A stretch of DNA of 64,000 nucleotides from Thalassospira sp. (lineage in GTDB: Bacteria > Pseudomonadota > Alphaproteobacteria > Rhodospirillales > Thalassospiraceae). Of this stretch, positions 25,813 to 34,486 are shown piece after piece (within the stretch, counting starts at the first letter, position 1; each line of letters begins with the position of its first letter). The DNA lies in the NCBI RefSeq assembly GCF_030690045.1, contig NZ_JAUYHK010000019.1, forward strand, positions 1 to 64,000, in the 5' to 3' direction. The notes under the pieces were generated by a model. It ran no database searches. It was not told the origin of the DNA and worked only from the letters and a program-made list of their open reading frames with translations. The position numbers were made by a program, and so were the translations under genes.

Positions 25813-27339
25813 CGTATGATGGTGACCCAAATGACCAATGATGCCCCTCCGCGCGGGACGGATTTGTCTACCGCGCCGAAAAAATCCGGGCCGTTCAAAC
25901 CGGGCCTGCTAATTGCAATCATTTCCCTTTTTGCCATCATGGCGCTGCCAACTCCGGAAGGTCTTCCGCTGGCCGGGCAGCGCATGTTGGCAATTTTTGT
26001 TTTTGCTGTGGTGATATGGATCACCGAGGCGCTTGATTATGCGATCAGCGCGGTGGTAATTGCCGCCCTGATGGCGGTGTTGCTTGGCCTGTCACCTGAT
26101 GTGGCCGATCCGGCAACGCTGATGGGAACACCCAAGGGACTTTCCGCTGCCATCAACGGGTTTAGCAGCCGTGCCTTGACACTGGTGGCCGCGGCCTTGT
26201 TCCTTTCTGCCGCGATGACGCTGACCGGGCTGGACCGGCGCATTGCGTTAAATGTGTTGTCGCGTGTCGGATCGAAAACCAGCCATGTGTTGATTGGTGG
26301 TATTGTCGTGGCCACTTTGCTGGCCTTTCTGGTGCCCAGTGCGACGGCCCGTGCGGCGGCGGTGATTCCGATCATGATGGGGATCATTGTTGCCTTTGGG
26401 GCGGGTAAGCAAAGCCGTTTTGCCGGTCTGTTGATCATTACGACGGTTCAGGCCGTCAGCATCTGGAATGTGGGTATCAAGACGGCGGCGGCCCAGAATA
26501 TGGTCGCCATCGGATTTCTACAGCGTGAATTCGGTCTGGATATCACCTGGCTGGACTGGTTCATTGCCGCCGCCCCGTTTTCGCTGGTGATGTCGGTCGG
26601 GCTGTATTTCATCATGATGTGGATGATGCCCCCCGAACATGATGAATTGCCAGGTGGCAAGGAATCGATCACCAAATCCCTGTCGGAAATCGGGCCGATG
26701 AGTGCCCCGGAAAAACGTCTGCTGGCGATTTCGCTGACATTGGTATTTTGCTGGGCAACCGAAGGCATTTTGCACAGTTTTGACAGTTCCACCATCACGG
26801 TGATTGCCGTGGCGTTGCTGTTCCTGCCGGGGATCGGTGTGATGAACTGGAAGGCCGCGAACCCGCAAATTCCGTGGGGCACGATTGTGCTGTTCGGGGT
26901 GGGGATCAGTCTTGGCTCCGCCTTGCTGATGACCGGGGCGGCACCGTGGCTCGCACGGTTCGCGGTGGATCTGTTCGGCCTGTCGGCCTTGGGGCCGCTG
27001 ACGATTCTGGCAGTGCTGGGGGTGTTTCTGATCATCATTCATCTGGGCTTTGCCAGTGCCACTGCCTTGGCATCGGCAATGATTCCAATTGTGATGTCGG
27101 TGTTGCAACAGGTGGAAACGGCGGGCATCAATGCCTTTGGCATGACGATCCTGCTGCAATTCGTCGTTAGTTTCGGCTTTATCCTGCCGGTCAATTCACC
27201 GCAAGGCATGGTGGCGCATGGCACCGGTACCTTTATGGTGCGCGATTTTATCCGCACCGGTCTGGCTCTGACGGTTCTGGCCTATGTGCTGACCCTGATT
27301 TTCGGGGCGACCTACTGGAAATGGTTGGGCCTGATCTGA
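25801..27339 (+). CDS. DASS/SLC13-family anion transporter
   Basis: 512 residues with about 12 TM helices. After a polar N-terminus (about 35 aa) come GLLIAIISLFAIMALPTPEG and QRMLAIFVFAVVIWITEALDY, the usual DASS opening. Two re-entrant substrate regions appear as FLVPSATARAAAVIPIMMG and FASATALASAMIPIVMSVL, matching the S-(N/A)-T motifs of Na+-coupled dicarboxylate/sulfate transporters but with Ala in place of Asn (SAT). The substrate (dicarboxylate, sulfate or other anion) is not determined. ATG 25801 has AGGA 7 nt upstream, inside a hairpin. ATG 25831 is the alternative. A terminator follows. Confidence 0.85.
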   Translation: MPCRRMMVTQMTNDAPPRGTDLSTAPKKSGPFKPGLLIAIISLFAIMALPTPEGLPLAGQRMLAIFVFAVVIWITEALDYAISAVVIAALMAVLLGLSPDVADPATLMGTPKGLSAAINGFSSRALTLVAAALFLSAAMTLTGLDRRIALNVLSRVGSKTSHVLIGGIVVATLLAFLVPSATARAAAVIPIMMGIIVAFGAGKQSRFAGLLIITTVQAVSIWNVGIKTAAAQNMVAIGFLQREFGLDITWLDWFIAAAPFSLVMSVGLYFIMMWMMPPEHDELPGGKESITKSLSEIGPMSAPEKRLLAISLTLVFCWATEGILHSFDSSTITVIAVALLFLPGIGVMNWKAANPQIPWGTIVLFGVGISLGSALLMTGAAPWLARFAVDLFGLSALGPLTILAVLGVFLIIIHLGFASATALASAMIPIVMSVLQQVETAGINAFGMTILLQFVVSFGFILPVNSPQGMVAHGTGTFMVRDFIRTGLALTVLAYVLTLIFGATYWKWLGLI

Positions 27340-27364
27340 GGATTGCGACGATCACGACATAAGG

Positions 27365-27404
27365 AAAAGCCCGCCAGTTCAGTTTTTCTGGCGGGCTTTC
27401 TTCT
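27365..27404. terminator. Terminator after the DASS transporter
   Basis: AAAGCCCGCCAG (27366-27377) / CTGGCGGGCTTT (27388-27399) with flanking A and T tracts, so it could also act on the convergent opgD transcript. Confidence 0.9.
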
Positions 27405-27445
27405 ACTGGCCTTTCAGGTACTTTCTTCTATTGGCCTTTCAGGCC
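27396..27445. repeat. 25-bp tandem duplication at the 3' end of the opgD-like gene
   Basis: Two adjacent copies, 27396-27420 and 27421-27445, share 22 of 25 bases (core TTGGCCTTTCAGG). The inner copy covers the last codons and stop of the opgD-like gene, encoding LKGQ-stop. The outer copy repeats those codons beyond the stop and runs into the terminator. Confidence 0.8.
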
Positions 27446-29032
27446 CGGCAGATGCTGATACATCCATGTTTCGGTCATCGGTTCGCCTGTGCTTTCACGG
27501 CGCAGATACATCCGCATATCGACCGGATCGGCACCATCAACCGTCAGATCAAAAATCGCCCGCCATATCCGCGTGTCGGGGATTGGCTCCGCCTTGATCA
27601 GTGACAATTCACCGCGTGATGCCGATACCTCGACAATCGGATATTCGCCATAGGCAAGGCCGCCCAGAATATCGCCTTCAAAATCGACGACAAATTTGGT
27701 CACCCCTTCCGGGCGCGGTTTGCCGGCTTCGCCCCCCCGACCCAGACGGGTGGCGATGGTCTGTGCCAGTTCCGTCATCGGAAAAGGATGATCGGCCTGC
27801 CAATAGAGCCGGTAATGATAATGGTGGCGCTGCCCGGCTTTGGCCGGTTCGGACGGGACCCAGAAGGCGGCGATATTGTCGTGGATTTCATCATCGGTCG
27901 GGATTTCGATCAGTTGTACCGATCCGGAACCCCATTCGCCCAGTGGCTCCACCCACAAATCGGGGCGGCGGTGATACATCACGCCATCAAGATAATGGTC
28001 AACATCGCGGTCGCGCTGCATCAGGCCAAAGCCCCGCGGATTGGTATCGCCAAAGGCCGAGGCGCGGGTGACTTCCGGGTTGTTCAACTGCCGCCAGATG
28101 CGTTCACCATTACCGGTCCAAAGCGCCAAACCGTCGCTGTCATGCACTTCTGGCCGCCAGTCAAACCGGAACGACCGGTTTTGTTCGGAATACCAGAACA
28201 TGCTGGTCAGCGGTGCAACGCCCAGCCGTTCAATATCCTTGCGCAGGAACAGGAATTTTTCGACCTCCATCGTCACCCCTTCGCCGCGCGTCAGGTAAAA
28301 ACGATAGGCCCCCGTGATGCTGGGGCCATCCAGCAGGGCATAAACCGTTACCGGGTTGGTGTCGTTACGGGCCGGTTCGATGTAAAATTCGGTAAAATCG
28401 GGGAATTCCTCGCCTGTCGGGGTGGCGGTATTGACGGCAACACCCCGTGCCGACAGTCCATACTGGTTAAGCGACCCGATAGCGCGGAAATAGGATGCAC
28501 CCAGAAACGCCACCCAGTCCTGGGTTTTCCAATCGTCGCGTTTGCGCGATTCGTGTAAACGGAACCCGGCAAAACCGATATTTTCCGACAATTTCCGGGC
28601 GACGGCATCTTCGGGCATATCGAAATAATCGGGTTTGTAAATCACCTCGCGGGCAACGCTTTTATCAAGCAAATGCATATGCACCGGTTTCTGAAAATAT
28701 CGGCCCAGATGGAAAAACGTCACCGGATAGATGCCCGATCCATCGGCAAAGGGGGAATGATCGCGTTTGTAATGCAGCTTGCCATGCGCATCATAATCGA
28801 TCTGTTGCAGAATTTCCGGGTCGGGGGCCTTGGGCGCGGCGTAGGGGGCCGCAGCCAGCGTCTCGGCGCGTTTGATCAGGGTTTGGAAATTAAACGGTTT
28901 TGCATCGCCCAGTTCCAGACCGCTTTGCGCGGCAAAGGCCTGTTGCCAAAAGGACAGACCCGGCAGCATGGCACCGGCAACACCGGCGGCGGTGTATTTA
29001 AGGAAATCTCTGCGTTCCACAGAAGTCGTCAT
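27428..29032 (-). CDS. opgD: Periplasmic glucan biosynthesis protein, MdoG/OpgD type (Tat-exported)
   Basis: 534 residues with a Tat signal: VERRDFLKYTAAGVAGAMLP then AFA. The mature part is the MdoG domain (FNFQTLIKRAETLAAAPY, then YRAIGSLNQYGLSARG-like and NPRGFGLMQRDRDVDHYLDG). The family shapes osmoregulated periplasmic glucans, cutting or branching beta-glucans in the periplasm. The twin-arginine signal favours OpgD over the Sec-exported OpgG. No opgH glucosyltransferase is in the window. ATG 29032 was chosen because it places the RR motif at the usual distance. It is convergent with the DASS transporter. Confidence 0.85.
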   Translation of the reverse strand: MTTSVERRDFLKYTAAGVAGAMLPGLSFWQQAFAAQSGLELGDAKPFNFQTLIKRAETLAAAPYAAPKAPDPEILQQIDYDAHGKLHYKRDHSPFADGSGIYPVTFFHLGRYFQKPVHMHLLDKSVAREVIYKPDYFDMPEDAVARKLSENIGFAGFRLHESRKRDDWKTQDWVAFLGASYFRAIGSLNQYGLSARGVAVNTATPTGEEFPDFTEFYIEPARNDTNPVTVYALLDGPSITGAYRFYLTRGEGVTMEVEKFLFLRKDIERLGVAPLTSMFWYSEQNRSFRFDWRPEVHDSDGLALWTGNGERIWRQLNNPEVTRASAFGDTNPRGFGLMQRDRDVDHYLDGVMYHRRPDLWVEPLGEWGSGSVQLIEIPTDDEIHDNIAAFWVPSEPAKAGQRHHYHYRLYWQADHPFPMTELAQTIATRLGRGGEAGKPRPEGVTKFVVDFEGDILGGLAYGEYPIVEVSASRGELSLIKAEPIPDTRIWRAIFDLTVDGADPVDMRMYLRRESTGEPMTETWMYQHLPGLKGQ

Positions 29033-29207
29033 AAAACAGGTTCCGATCAATTTGGAATGTTCGTTATCTTACCCGATAGTGTGGGGGTATTTGGGATAAA
29101 ACATGGCGAATTCAAGGCTGTAATCTCTGCGTTTTGCAGCTTGACGAAAAGCTGATTAAATACAAGCGCAATTGAAAAATACGGCAAGGTCAGGAAGGGA
29201 AACAGGC

Positions 29208-30545
29208 ATGAAGATGTATGATGCCATTGCAGGTCAACCTGATCAGGTCACCATTTTTTCCGAGGCAGAACAAACCGGTTTGCGACTGGCGATCAAGGGG
29301 CGGCTAATTGCCTTGGTGCTGATGGGGGGCTGGCTGATTGCGACACGGTCGGGGAATCTGGAACTCACCCTTCAATATAGCGGTGCGGTCGCGTTTTTTG
29401 CGATTTTGGGCGTTCTGCATTCCCGAATCATCGGAACCCCACGGGATCGTTACTGGATCAAATATCTGTTTATTGCACTCGATATCGGGATTCTTTCCGT
29501 ACTGATTGCCACCCGGCCGATTTATGAAAATGTTGATTTGCCCCAGGCAGTGATTTTCAGAACACCGATTTTTCCGTTCTATTTCGTTATTCTTGGTATT
29601 GCGGCGTTCAGTTTTTCACCCGGGCTTGTGTTGTGGGCAGGCATTTGTGGTGTTGTCGGCTGGCTTGGTGCATTTGGCTATGCCATTCGCGACATGACCC
29701 GGACCTTTGACTGGGGTGATATTGGCAGCAATCCGGATACCGAAACGTTCAAGACTTATTTCTTTAGCCCGGATTTTATAGGAGCCTGGAGCAGGATACA
29801 GGAAAGCGTTATCTTTCTGATTGTTGCCATCCTGATCGCACTGGTAATGTGGCGGGCACGTGTCACGGTCCACCGCCAGATCGCAGCAGAACAGGACCGC
29901 CGAACCATATCCGACATTTTCGGCCAATATGTACCGCCGGCAGTGGCGGAAGTTCTGATTTCGGAACGCGGGGCACTTGCTCCGGTTGAACGTGAGGCGA
30001 CCGTTTTGTTCGCCGATCTGGCAGATTTCACCAAACTGACCGAAAAGATCGGTCCAAAAGGCATTGTCGAGGTTCTCAACACCTATTTCGATGCCGTGTC
30101 ACAGATCATCACCCGCCATAATGGCGTGATTACCCAGTTTCAGGGCGATGCTGTTCTGGCGACATTCAATGTCCCGGTCGAAGATTCCGATCATGCCGGT
30201 TGCGCTTTGCGTGCGGGGCGCGATATCTGCGATCTGGTCGCACAACGTGATTTTGCCGGAATACAAATCCGGACGAGGGTTGGCATTTGTACCGGCATGG
30301 TGATCGCGGGCAGTGTCGGGGGCGGTGGTCGCCAGAATTATACCGTGCATGGTGATACCGTGAACCTTGCTGCCCGGCTTGAAGGAATGAACAAGGAACT
30401 GGGGACCGATATTCTGGTTGCCGCGACCACGGCAGACCGCATTGCCCATCACGGGCTGAAACAAATCGGACAGGTTGATGTGCGCGGGCTTTCAGCGCCG
30501 ATTGATCTGTTCACCTTTGCCCGCACACCGGATGCACAGCCATAA
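29208..30545 (+). CDS. Membrane adenylate/guanylate cyclase (class III)
   Basis: 445 residues. The N-terminal half has about 5-6 TM helices (GRLIALVLMGGWLIATR, YSGAVAFFAILGVL, YLFIALDIGILSVLIA, FPFYFVILGIAAFSFSPGL and SVIFLIVAILIALVMW). The C-terminal catalytic domain (about 255-440) keeps both metal aspartates (LFADLADFTKL and FQGDAVLATF) and the transition-state Asn/Arg (GDTVNLAARLEG). The position usually holding the purine-selecting Lys is Gln (TQFQGD), so nucleotide choice is uncertain. ATG 29208 has GGAAGGG 8 nt upstream. It is divergent from opgD, and its product (cAMP or cGMP) receptor is unknown. Confidence 0.86.
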   Translation: MKMYDAIAGQPDQVTIFSEAEQTGLRLAIKGRLIALVLMGGWLIATRSGNLELTLQYSGAVAFFAILGVLHSRIIGTPRDRYWIKYLFIALDIGILSVLIATRPIYENVDLPQAVIFRTPIFPFYFVILGIAAFSFSPGLVLWAGICGVVGWLGAFGYAIRDMTRTFDWGDIGSNPDTETFKTYFFSPDFIGAWSRIQESVIFLIVAILIALVMWRARVTVHRQIAAEQDRRTISDIFGQYVPPAVAEVLISERGALAPVEREATVLFADLADFTKLTEKIGPKGIVEVLNTYFDAVSQIITRHNGVITQFQGDAVLATFNVPVEDSDHAGCALRAGRDICDLVAQRDFAGIQIRTRVGICTGMVIAGSVGGGGRQNYTVHGDTVNLAARLEGMNKELGTDILVAATTADRIAHHGLKQIGQVDVRGLSAPIDLFTFARTPDAQP

Positions 30546-30567
30546 CACAAGAACGATAAGGCTGTGC
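30534..30567. terminator. Hairpin between convergent cyclase and purD
   Basis: Perfect 8-bp inverted repeat GCACAGCC (30534-30541) / GGCTGTGC (30560-30567) spans the end of the cyclase gene and the short gap. There is no T-tract on either side, so a bidirectional termination role is only possible. Confidence 0.3.
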
Positions 30568-30572
30568 GGATC

Positions 30573-31856
30573 TTAGGACCGTTCCCGCGCCACTGCGCGC
30601 CAGCCAATATCACGGCGGCAAAACCCGTCGGGCCAGTCGATGGCATCCACCCCCTGATAGGCGCGCTGTTGCGCCTCGGTCACGGTTTTCCCTCGTGCCG
30701 TCACGCCCAGAACCCGTCCGCCAATTGCGGTCAGGTCGTCGCCTTGCATTTTGGTTCCGGCATGCAGGACGCGCACGCCGTCAATCGCATTGGCGACCGC
30801 AACGTGTTTGATCACGGTGCCCTTTTGATAGGCTCCCGGATAACCGCGTGCCGCCATTACCACCACCATCGCGGTGTCGTCATGCCATTCCGGCGTCACC
30901 TGATCAAGGGTACCGGTAGCGGCCCCATCCAGAATATCCAGCACATCGGATTTCAGGCGCATCATCAGAACCTGACATTCCGGGTCGCCAAATCGGATGT
31001 TGTATTCAATCAGTTTCGGGTTGCCATCGGCATCAATCATCAGACCGGCAAACAGCACCCCCTTGAACGGGCAACCTTCGGCGGCCATTCCGGCAACCGT
31101 GGGGGCGATGATGTCGCGCATGACTTTGGCTTCGACGTCTTTGGTAAAAACCGGGGCGGGGGAATAGGCCCCCATGCCACCGGTATTGGGGCCGGTATCA
31201 CCGTCGCCCACCGCCTTGTGATCCTGTGCCGCGACCAGCGGGATGAAATTCTTGCCATCGCACACGGCAAAAAACGATGCTTCTTCGCCGGTCAGAAATT
31301 CTTCGATCACCAGTTCTGCCCCGGCGGCACCAAATTTGCCATCCAGCATCGCATCATCAATGGCGGCAAAGGCTTCATCCATCGTCTGGCAAATGGTGAC
31401 ACCCTTGCCCGCGGCCAGACCATCGGTCTTGACGACAATCGGCGCACCGTGGGTTTGCACAAAATCACGGGCGGCATCGCGGTTGGTAAATCGGCCATAG
31501 GCAGCAGTGGGTACGCCAAATTTGGCGACCATATCTTTCATGAATCCCTTGGAACCCTCAAGACGGGCCGCATCGGCGCGACAGCCAAAGGATTTGATCC
31601 CGGCATCATCCAGCGCATCGACCAGTCCCGCCACCAGCGGTGCTTCGGGGCCGACTACCACCAGATCGATTTTGTGATCGCGGGCAAAGGCAACCAGCCC
31701 GTCAGTATCGGTATCGGATATGGCAACGCATTCTGCGCTGTCGCCAATGCCTGCATTGCCCGGCGCACACCACAATTTTGTCAGTCGCGGGCTTTTGGCA
31801 ATCGCCCAGCACAGCGCATGTTCCCGTCCGCCGCCGCCAACAACCAAAACCTTCAT
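30573..31856 (-). CDS. purD: Phosphoribosylamine--glycine ligase (GAR synthetase)
   Basis: Joins 5-phosphoribosylamine and glycine with ATP in step two of purine synthesis. 427 residues: the N-terminal [21 protein letters not shown] loop, then CAPGNAGI, the ATP-grasp core ([30 protein letters not shown]), [10 protein letters not shown] and [10 protein letters not shown]. Length and motif order match the monofunctional enzyme. It is divergent from xseA with a gap of about 140 bp that holds both promoters. Confidence 0.96.
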   Translation of the reverse strand: MKVLVVGGGGREHALCWAIAKSPRLTKLWCAPGNAGIGDSAECVAISDTDTDGLVAFARDHKIDLVVVGPEAPLVAGLVDALDDAGIKSFGCRADAARLEGSKGFMKDMVAKFGVPTAAYGRFTNRDAARDFVQTHGAPIVVKTDGLAAGKGVTICQTMDEAFAAIDDAMLDGKFGAAGAELVIEEFLTGEEASFFAVCDGKNFIPLVAAQDHKAVGDGDTGPNTGGMGAYSPAPVFTKDVEAKVMRDIIAPTVAGMAAEGCPFKGVLFAGLMIDADGNPKLIEYNIRFGDPECQVLMMRLKSDVLDILDGAATGTLDQVTPEWHDDTAMVVVMAARGYPGAYQKGTVIKHVAVANAIDGVRVLHAGTKMQGDDLTAIGGRVLGVTARGKTVTEAQQRAYQGVDAIDWPDGFCRRDIGWRAVARERS

Positions 31857-31997
31857 GATGTCTCCTTCGATAACAAACAGTCTGCCTGATAACCTTGATG
31901 GTCCAGATGCGATGAACTAGGCTTGGAAAAGATGATTTCCCCGGCCCGGTTTTTTAGTCCGGATTTTCTGGCGGGCTTGTAACATAAAGTGGACTTG

Positions 31998-33629
31998 ATG
32001 GCGCAAGATTTGTTCGACCCCTTTGCCCCCATGCCGCCAAAATCCGGCAACACACCGGAATTTTCAGTATCCGGTCTTTCGGATGCGCTCAAACGCACCG
32101 TCGAGGATGCCTTTTCCTTTGTCCGGGTGCGGGGTGAAATATCGGGTTTCAAACGTGCCAGCAGCGGGCATTTGTATCTGGCCCTGAAAGACGACAAGGC
32201 GGTTCTGGACGGGGTCTGCTGGCGCGGGGCGGCGGCAAATCTGGGCATTTCACCCGAAGACGGCATGGAAGTCATCGTGACGGGCCGTTTGACGACTTTT
32301 CCGGGTCGCTCGAAATATCAGATCGTGATCGAGACGATGGAAGTGGCGGGCGAAGGCGCGTTGTTGAAATTGCTTGAAGACCGCAAAAAGAAACTTGCCG
32401 CCGAAGGATTGTTCGAGGCGGACCGCAAAAAGCCGATCCCGTTCCTGCCCGATGTGATCGGGATTGTCACCTCGCCAACCGGGGCGGTGATTCGCGATAT
32501 CATGCACCGCCTGCGTGAACGGTTTCCGCGCCGGGTATTGTTATGGCCGGTTCTGGTGCAGGGGCAGGGTGCTGCGGAACAGGTCGCAACGGCGGTGCGC
32601 GGATTTAATGATTTGCTGCCCTATGGGGCCATTCCGCGTCCCGATGTGTTGATTGTGGCACGCGGTGGCGGGTCGCTGGAAGATTTGTGGGCCTTCAACG
32701 AGGAAATCGTCGCCCGTGCCGTTGCCGAATCGGTCATTCCGGTGATTTCGGCAGTTGGCCATGAAACCGATACCACCCTGATTGATTTTGTGTCCGATTT
32801 GCGTGCCCCGACACCGACCGGGGCGGCGGAAAAAGTCGTGCCGGTACGGCTGGATCTGGTCACGCAGATCGATGAAAACGGCATGCGCCTGACCCGTGCG
32901 GTGCGCAGGCTGGGTGGGGAAAAACGTCTGGCGCTGGATGGTTTGATCCGGGGCCTTGGCGATCCGCGCCGTCTGCTGGAAGATCGCGCCCAGATGTTGG
33001 ACAATTGGGCCGAACGCCTGCCGCGCGCCAGCGAAGGCCGCCTGCAACAGGCCCGCGCCCGTTTGAACGAAGCCGCCGCCCGCCTGACCAGCCCGCGTCA
33101 GCAACTTGCCGAAAAACGCGCCCGCCTGGAACAGGCAGGGTTGCGTCTGAATGGCGCGATCCGCACGGTTTTGCAGAAACAGCAATCCCGTTTTGATCGT
33201 GCCTCTGCCGGATTGCGCCCGGCGGATGCCACGCGCAATCTGACCCGTGACAAACGCCAGATCGATGATTTTGGTCTGCGGATGCAGGCGGCGGTGCAAA
33301 ATGTGTTGCAGCGGGAGCAGCAAAATTTGCAACGTTATGACCGGCTGTTGGAAAGTTATTCCTATCGCAATGTCCTGAAACGCGGTTTTGCCGTGGTGCG
33401 CGATGCCGATGGCGGCCTGATTGCCCAGACCAGTGACCTGATTGATCAGCAGACCTATATTCTGGAAATGCAGGATGGTCGGGCGGATATCATTGCCGGG
33501 GCAGGGCGCAGGGGTGATATGCCACCGTCCGGCGATACCGGCGCAAAAAAGACGCCGGACCCCGTGAATATTCCGCGCAAGAAAAAAGCCAGACCGCAGG
33601 ATGATCAAAGGCAGGGGAGTTTGTTGTGA
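31998..33629 (+). CDS. xseA: Exodeoxyribonuclease VII large subunit
   Basis: Nuclease subunit that, with XseB, degrades single-stranded DNA. The N-terminal OB-fold appears as FVRVRGEISGFKRASSGHLY and VTGRLTTFPGRSKYQ. The catalytic domain follows (GIVTSPTGAVIRDIMHRL, DVLIVARGGGSLEDLWAFNE, AVGHETDTTLIDFVSDLRAP). A long coiled coil (about 290-450) and C-terminal YRNVLKRGFAVVRD end it. ATG 31998 (MAQDLFDPF) is preferred; GTG 31989 is in frame. xseB is not adjacent. The stop overlaps the next gene (GTGA). Confidence 0.95.
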   Translation: MAQDLFDPFAPMPPKSGNTPEFSVSGLSDALKRTVEDAFSFVRVRGEISGFKRASSGHLYLALKDDKAVLDGVCWRGAAANLGISPEDGMEVIVTGRLTTFPGRSKYQIVIETMEVAGEGALLKLLEDRKKKLAAEGLFEADRKKPIPFLPDVIGIVTSPTGAVIRDIMHRLRERFPRRVLLWPVLVQGQGAAEQVATAVRGFNDLLPYGAIPRPDVLIVARGGGSLEDLWAFNEEIVARAVAESVIPVISAVGHETDTTLIDFVSDLRAPTPTGAAEKVVPVRLDLVTQIDENGMRLTRAVRRLGGEKRLALDGLIRGLGDPRRLLEDRAQMLDNWAERLPRASEGRLQQARARLNEAAARLTSPRQQLAEKRARLEQAGLRLNGAIRTVLQKQQSRFDRASAGLRPADATRNLTRDKRQIDDFGLRMQAAVQNVLQREQQNLQRYDRLLESYSYRNVLKRGFAVVRDADGGLIAQTSDLIDQQTYILEMQDGRADIIAGAGRRGDMPPSGDTGAKKTPDPVNIPRKKKARPQDDQRQGSLL

Positions 33630-34486
33630 GACGCCAAAATTTCGGATCAATCTGCGCCTGTCTTGTCCTGCTGTTGCTGCCGAATATATCGCAGGCGGCA
33701 GAGCCGGTGTTTGAAGGCCAGTTCATTCAGGGCGGCATTGTCTTCGGGCAAGCCGAACCGGGTTCGTCCATTTTGCTGGATGGGACGGCGATCAACACCG
33801 CCCTTGCCGATGGCAGTTTTATTTTGGGGTTTGCCCGCGATTATAATGGCCCGGCGCAGATCACCGTGCGGGCGGCAAATGGCGGGCAGGAACAGTTCAG
33901 CTATGACATTGCTACCCGCGAATTTGATATTCAGCGCATTGACGGTCTGCCGCCCAAAATGGTCACGCCGGGCCCGGCGGTGCAGGCCCGCATTGCCGAC
34001 GATGCCCGGCAGGCCCGCGAGGCGCGTGTGGCAAGGTTCGATCAGAAATATTTCAAATCGGGGTTTGTCTGGCCAGCTTTGGGCCGCATCAGTGGCGTTT
34101 ACGGGTCGCAACGGATTTTAAATGGCGAACCGCGTGCCCCGCATTGGGGCATTGATATTGCGGTGCCGACCGGAACGCCGGTTTTGGCCCCTGCCGACGG
34201 GGTGGTCACACTGGCCCATCCCGATATGTATTTTTCCGGGGCGACCTTGTTTGTCGATCATGGTTTGGGCATGGTGTCGGCCTTTTTGCATCTGGATCGC
34301 ATCGATGTTACGGTGGGCGATGTTGTGCGGCAGGGCGATGTGATTGCGCATAGCGGGTCTAGTGGCCGTTCGACCGGGCCGCATCTGGACTGGCGGGTCA
34401 ATGTCGGGGATGTCCGGGTCGATGCCGGGTTGTTGGTGCCACCCATGCCGGAACCTGCGCCAGATCAAACAGGGGCAACACAATGA
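33626..34486 (+). CDS. Exported M23-family (LytM) peptidase-like protein
   Basis: Signal peptide (GSICACLVLLLLPNISQA) followed by an N-terminal beta-rich domain (about 25-125) and an M23 domain (about 150-275). The first zinc motif is HWGIDIAVPTGTPV (HxxxD). The HxH motif reads GPHLDW, with Asp in place of the usual second His, an arrangement I believe is common in an alphaproteobacterial subgroup. It is probably a murein endopeptidase or an activator of amidases. It starts at GTG 33626, overlapping xseA by 4 nt, and its own stop overlaps ggt by 4 nt, so all three are likely coupled. Confidence 0.85.
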   Translation: MRRQNFGSICACLVLLLLPNISQAAEPVFEGQFIQGGIVFGQAEPGSSILLDGTAINTALADGSFILGFARDYNGPAQITVRAANGGQEQFSYDIATREFDIQRIDGLPPKMVTPGPAVQARIADDARQAREARVARFDQKYFKSGFVWPALGRISGVYGSQRILNGEPRAPHWGIDIAVPTGTPVLAPADGVVTLAHPDMYFSGATLFVDHGLGMVSAFLHLDRIDVTVGDVVRQGDVIAHSGSSGRSTGPHLDWRVNVGDVRVDAGLLVPPMPEPAPDQTGATQ

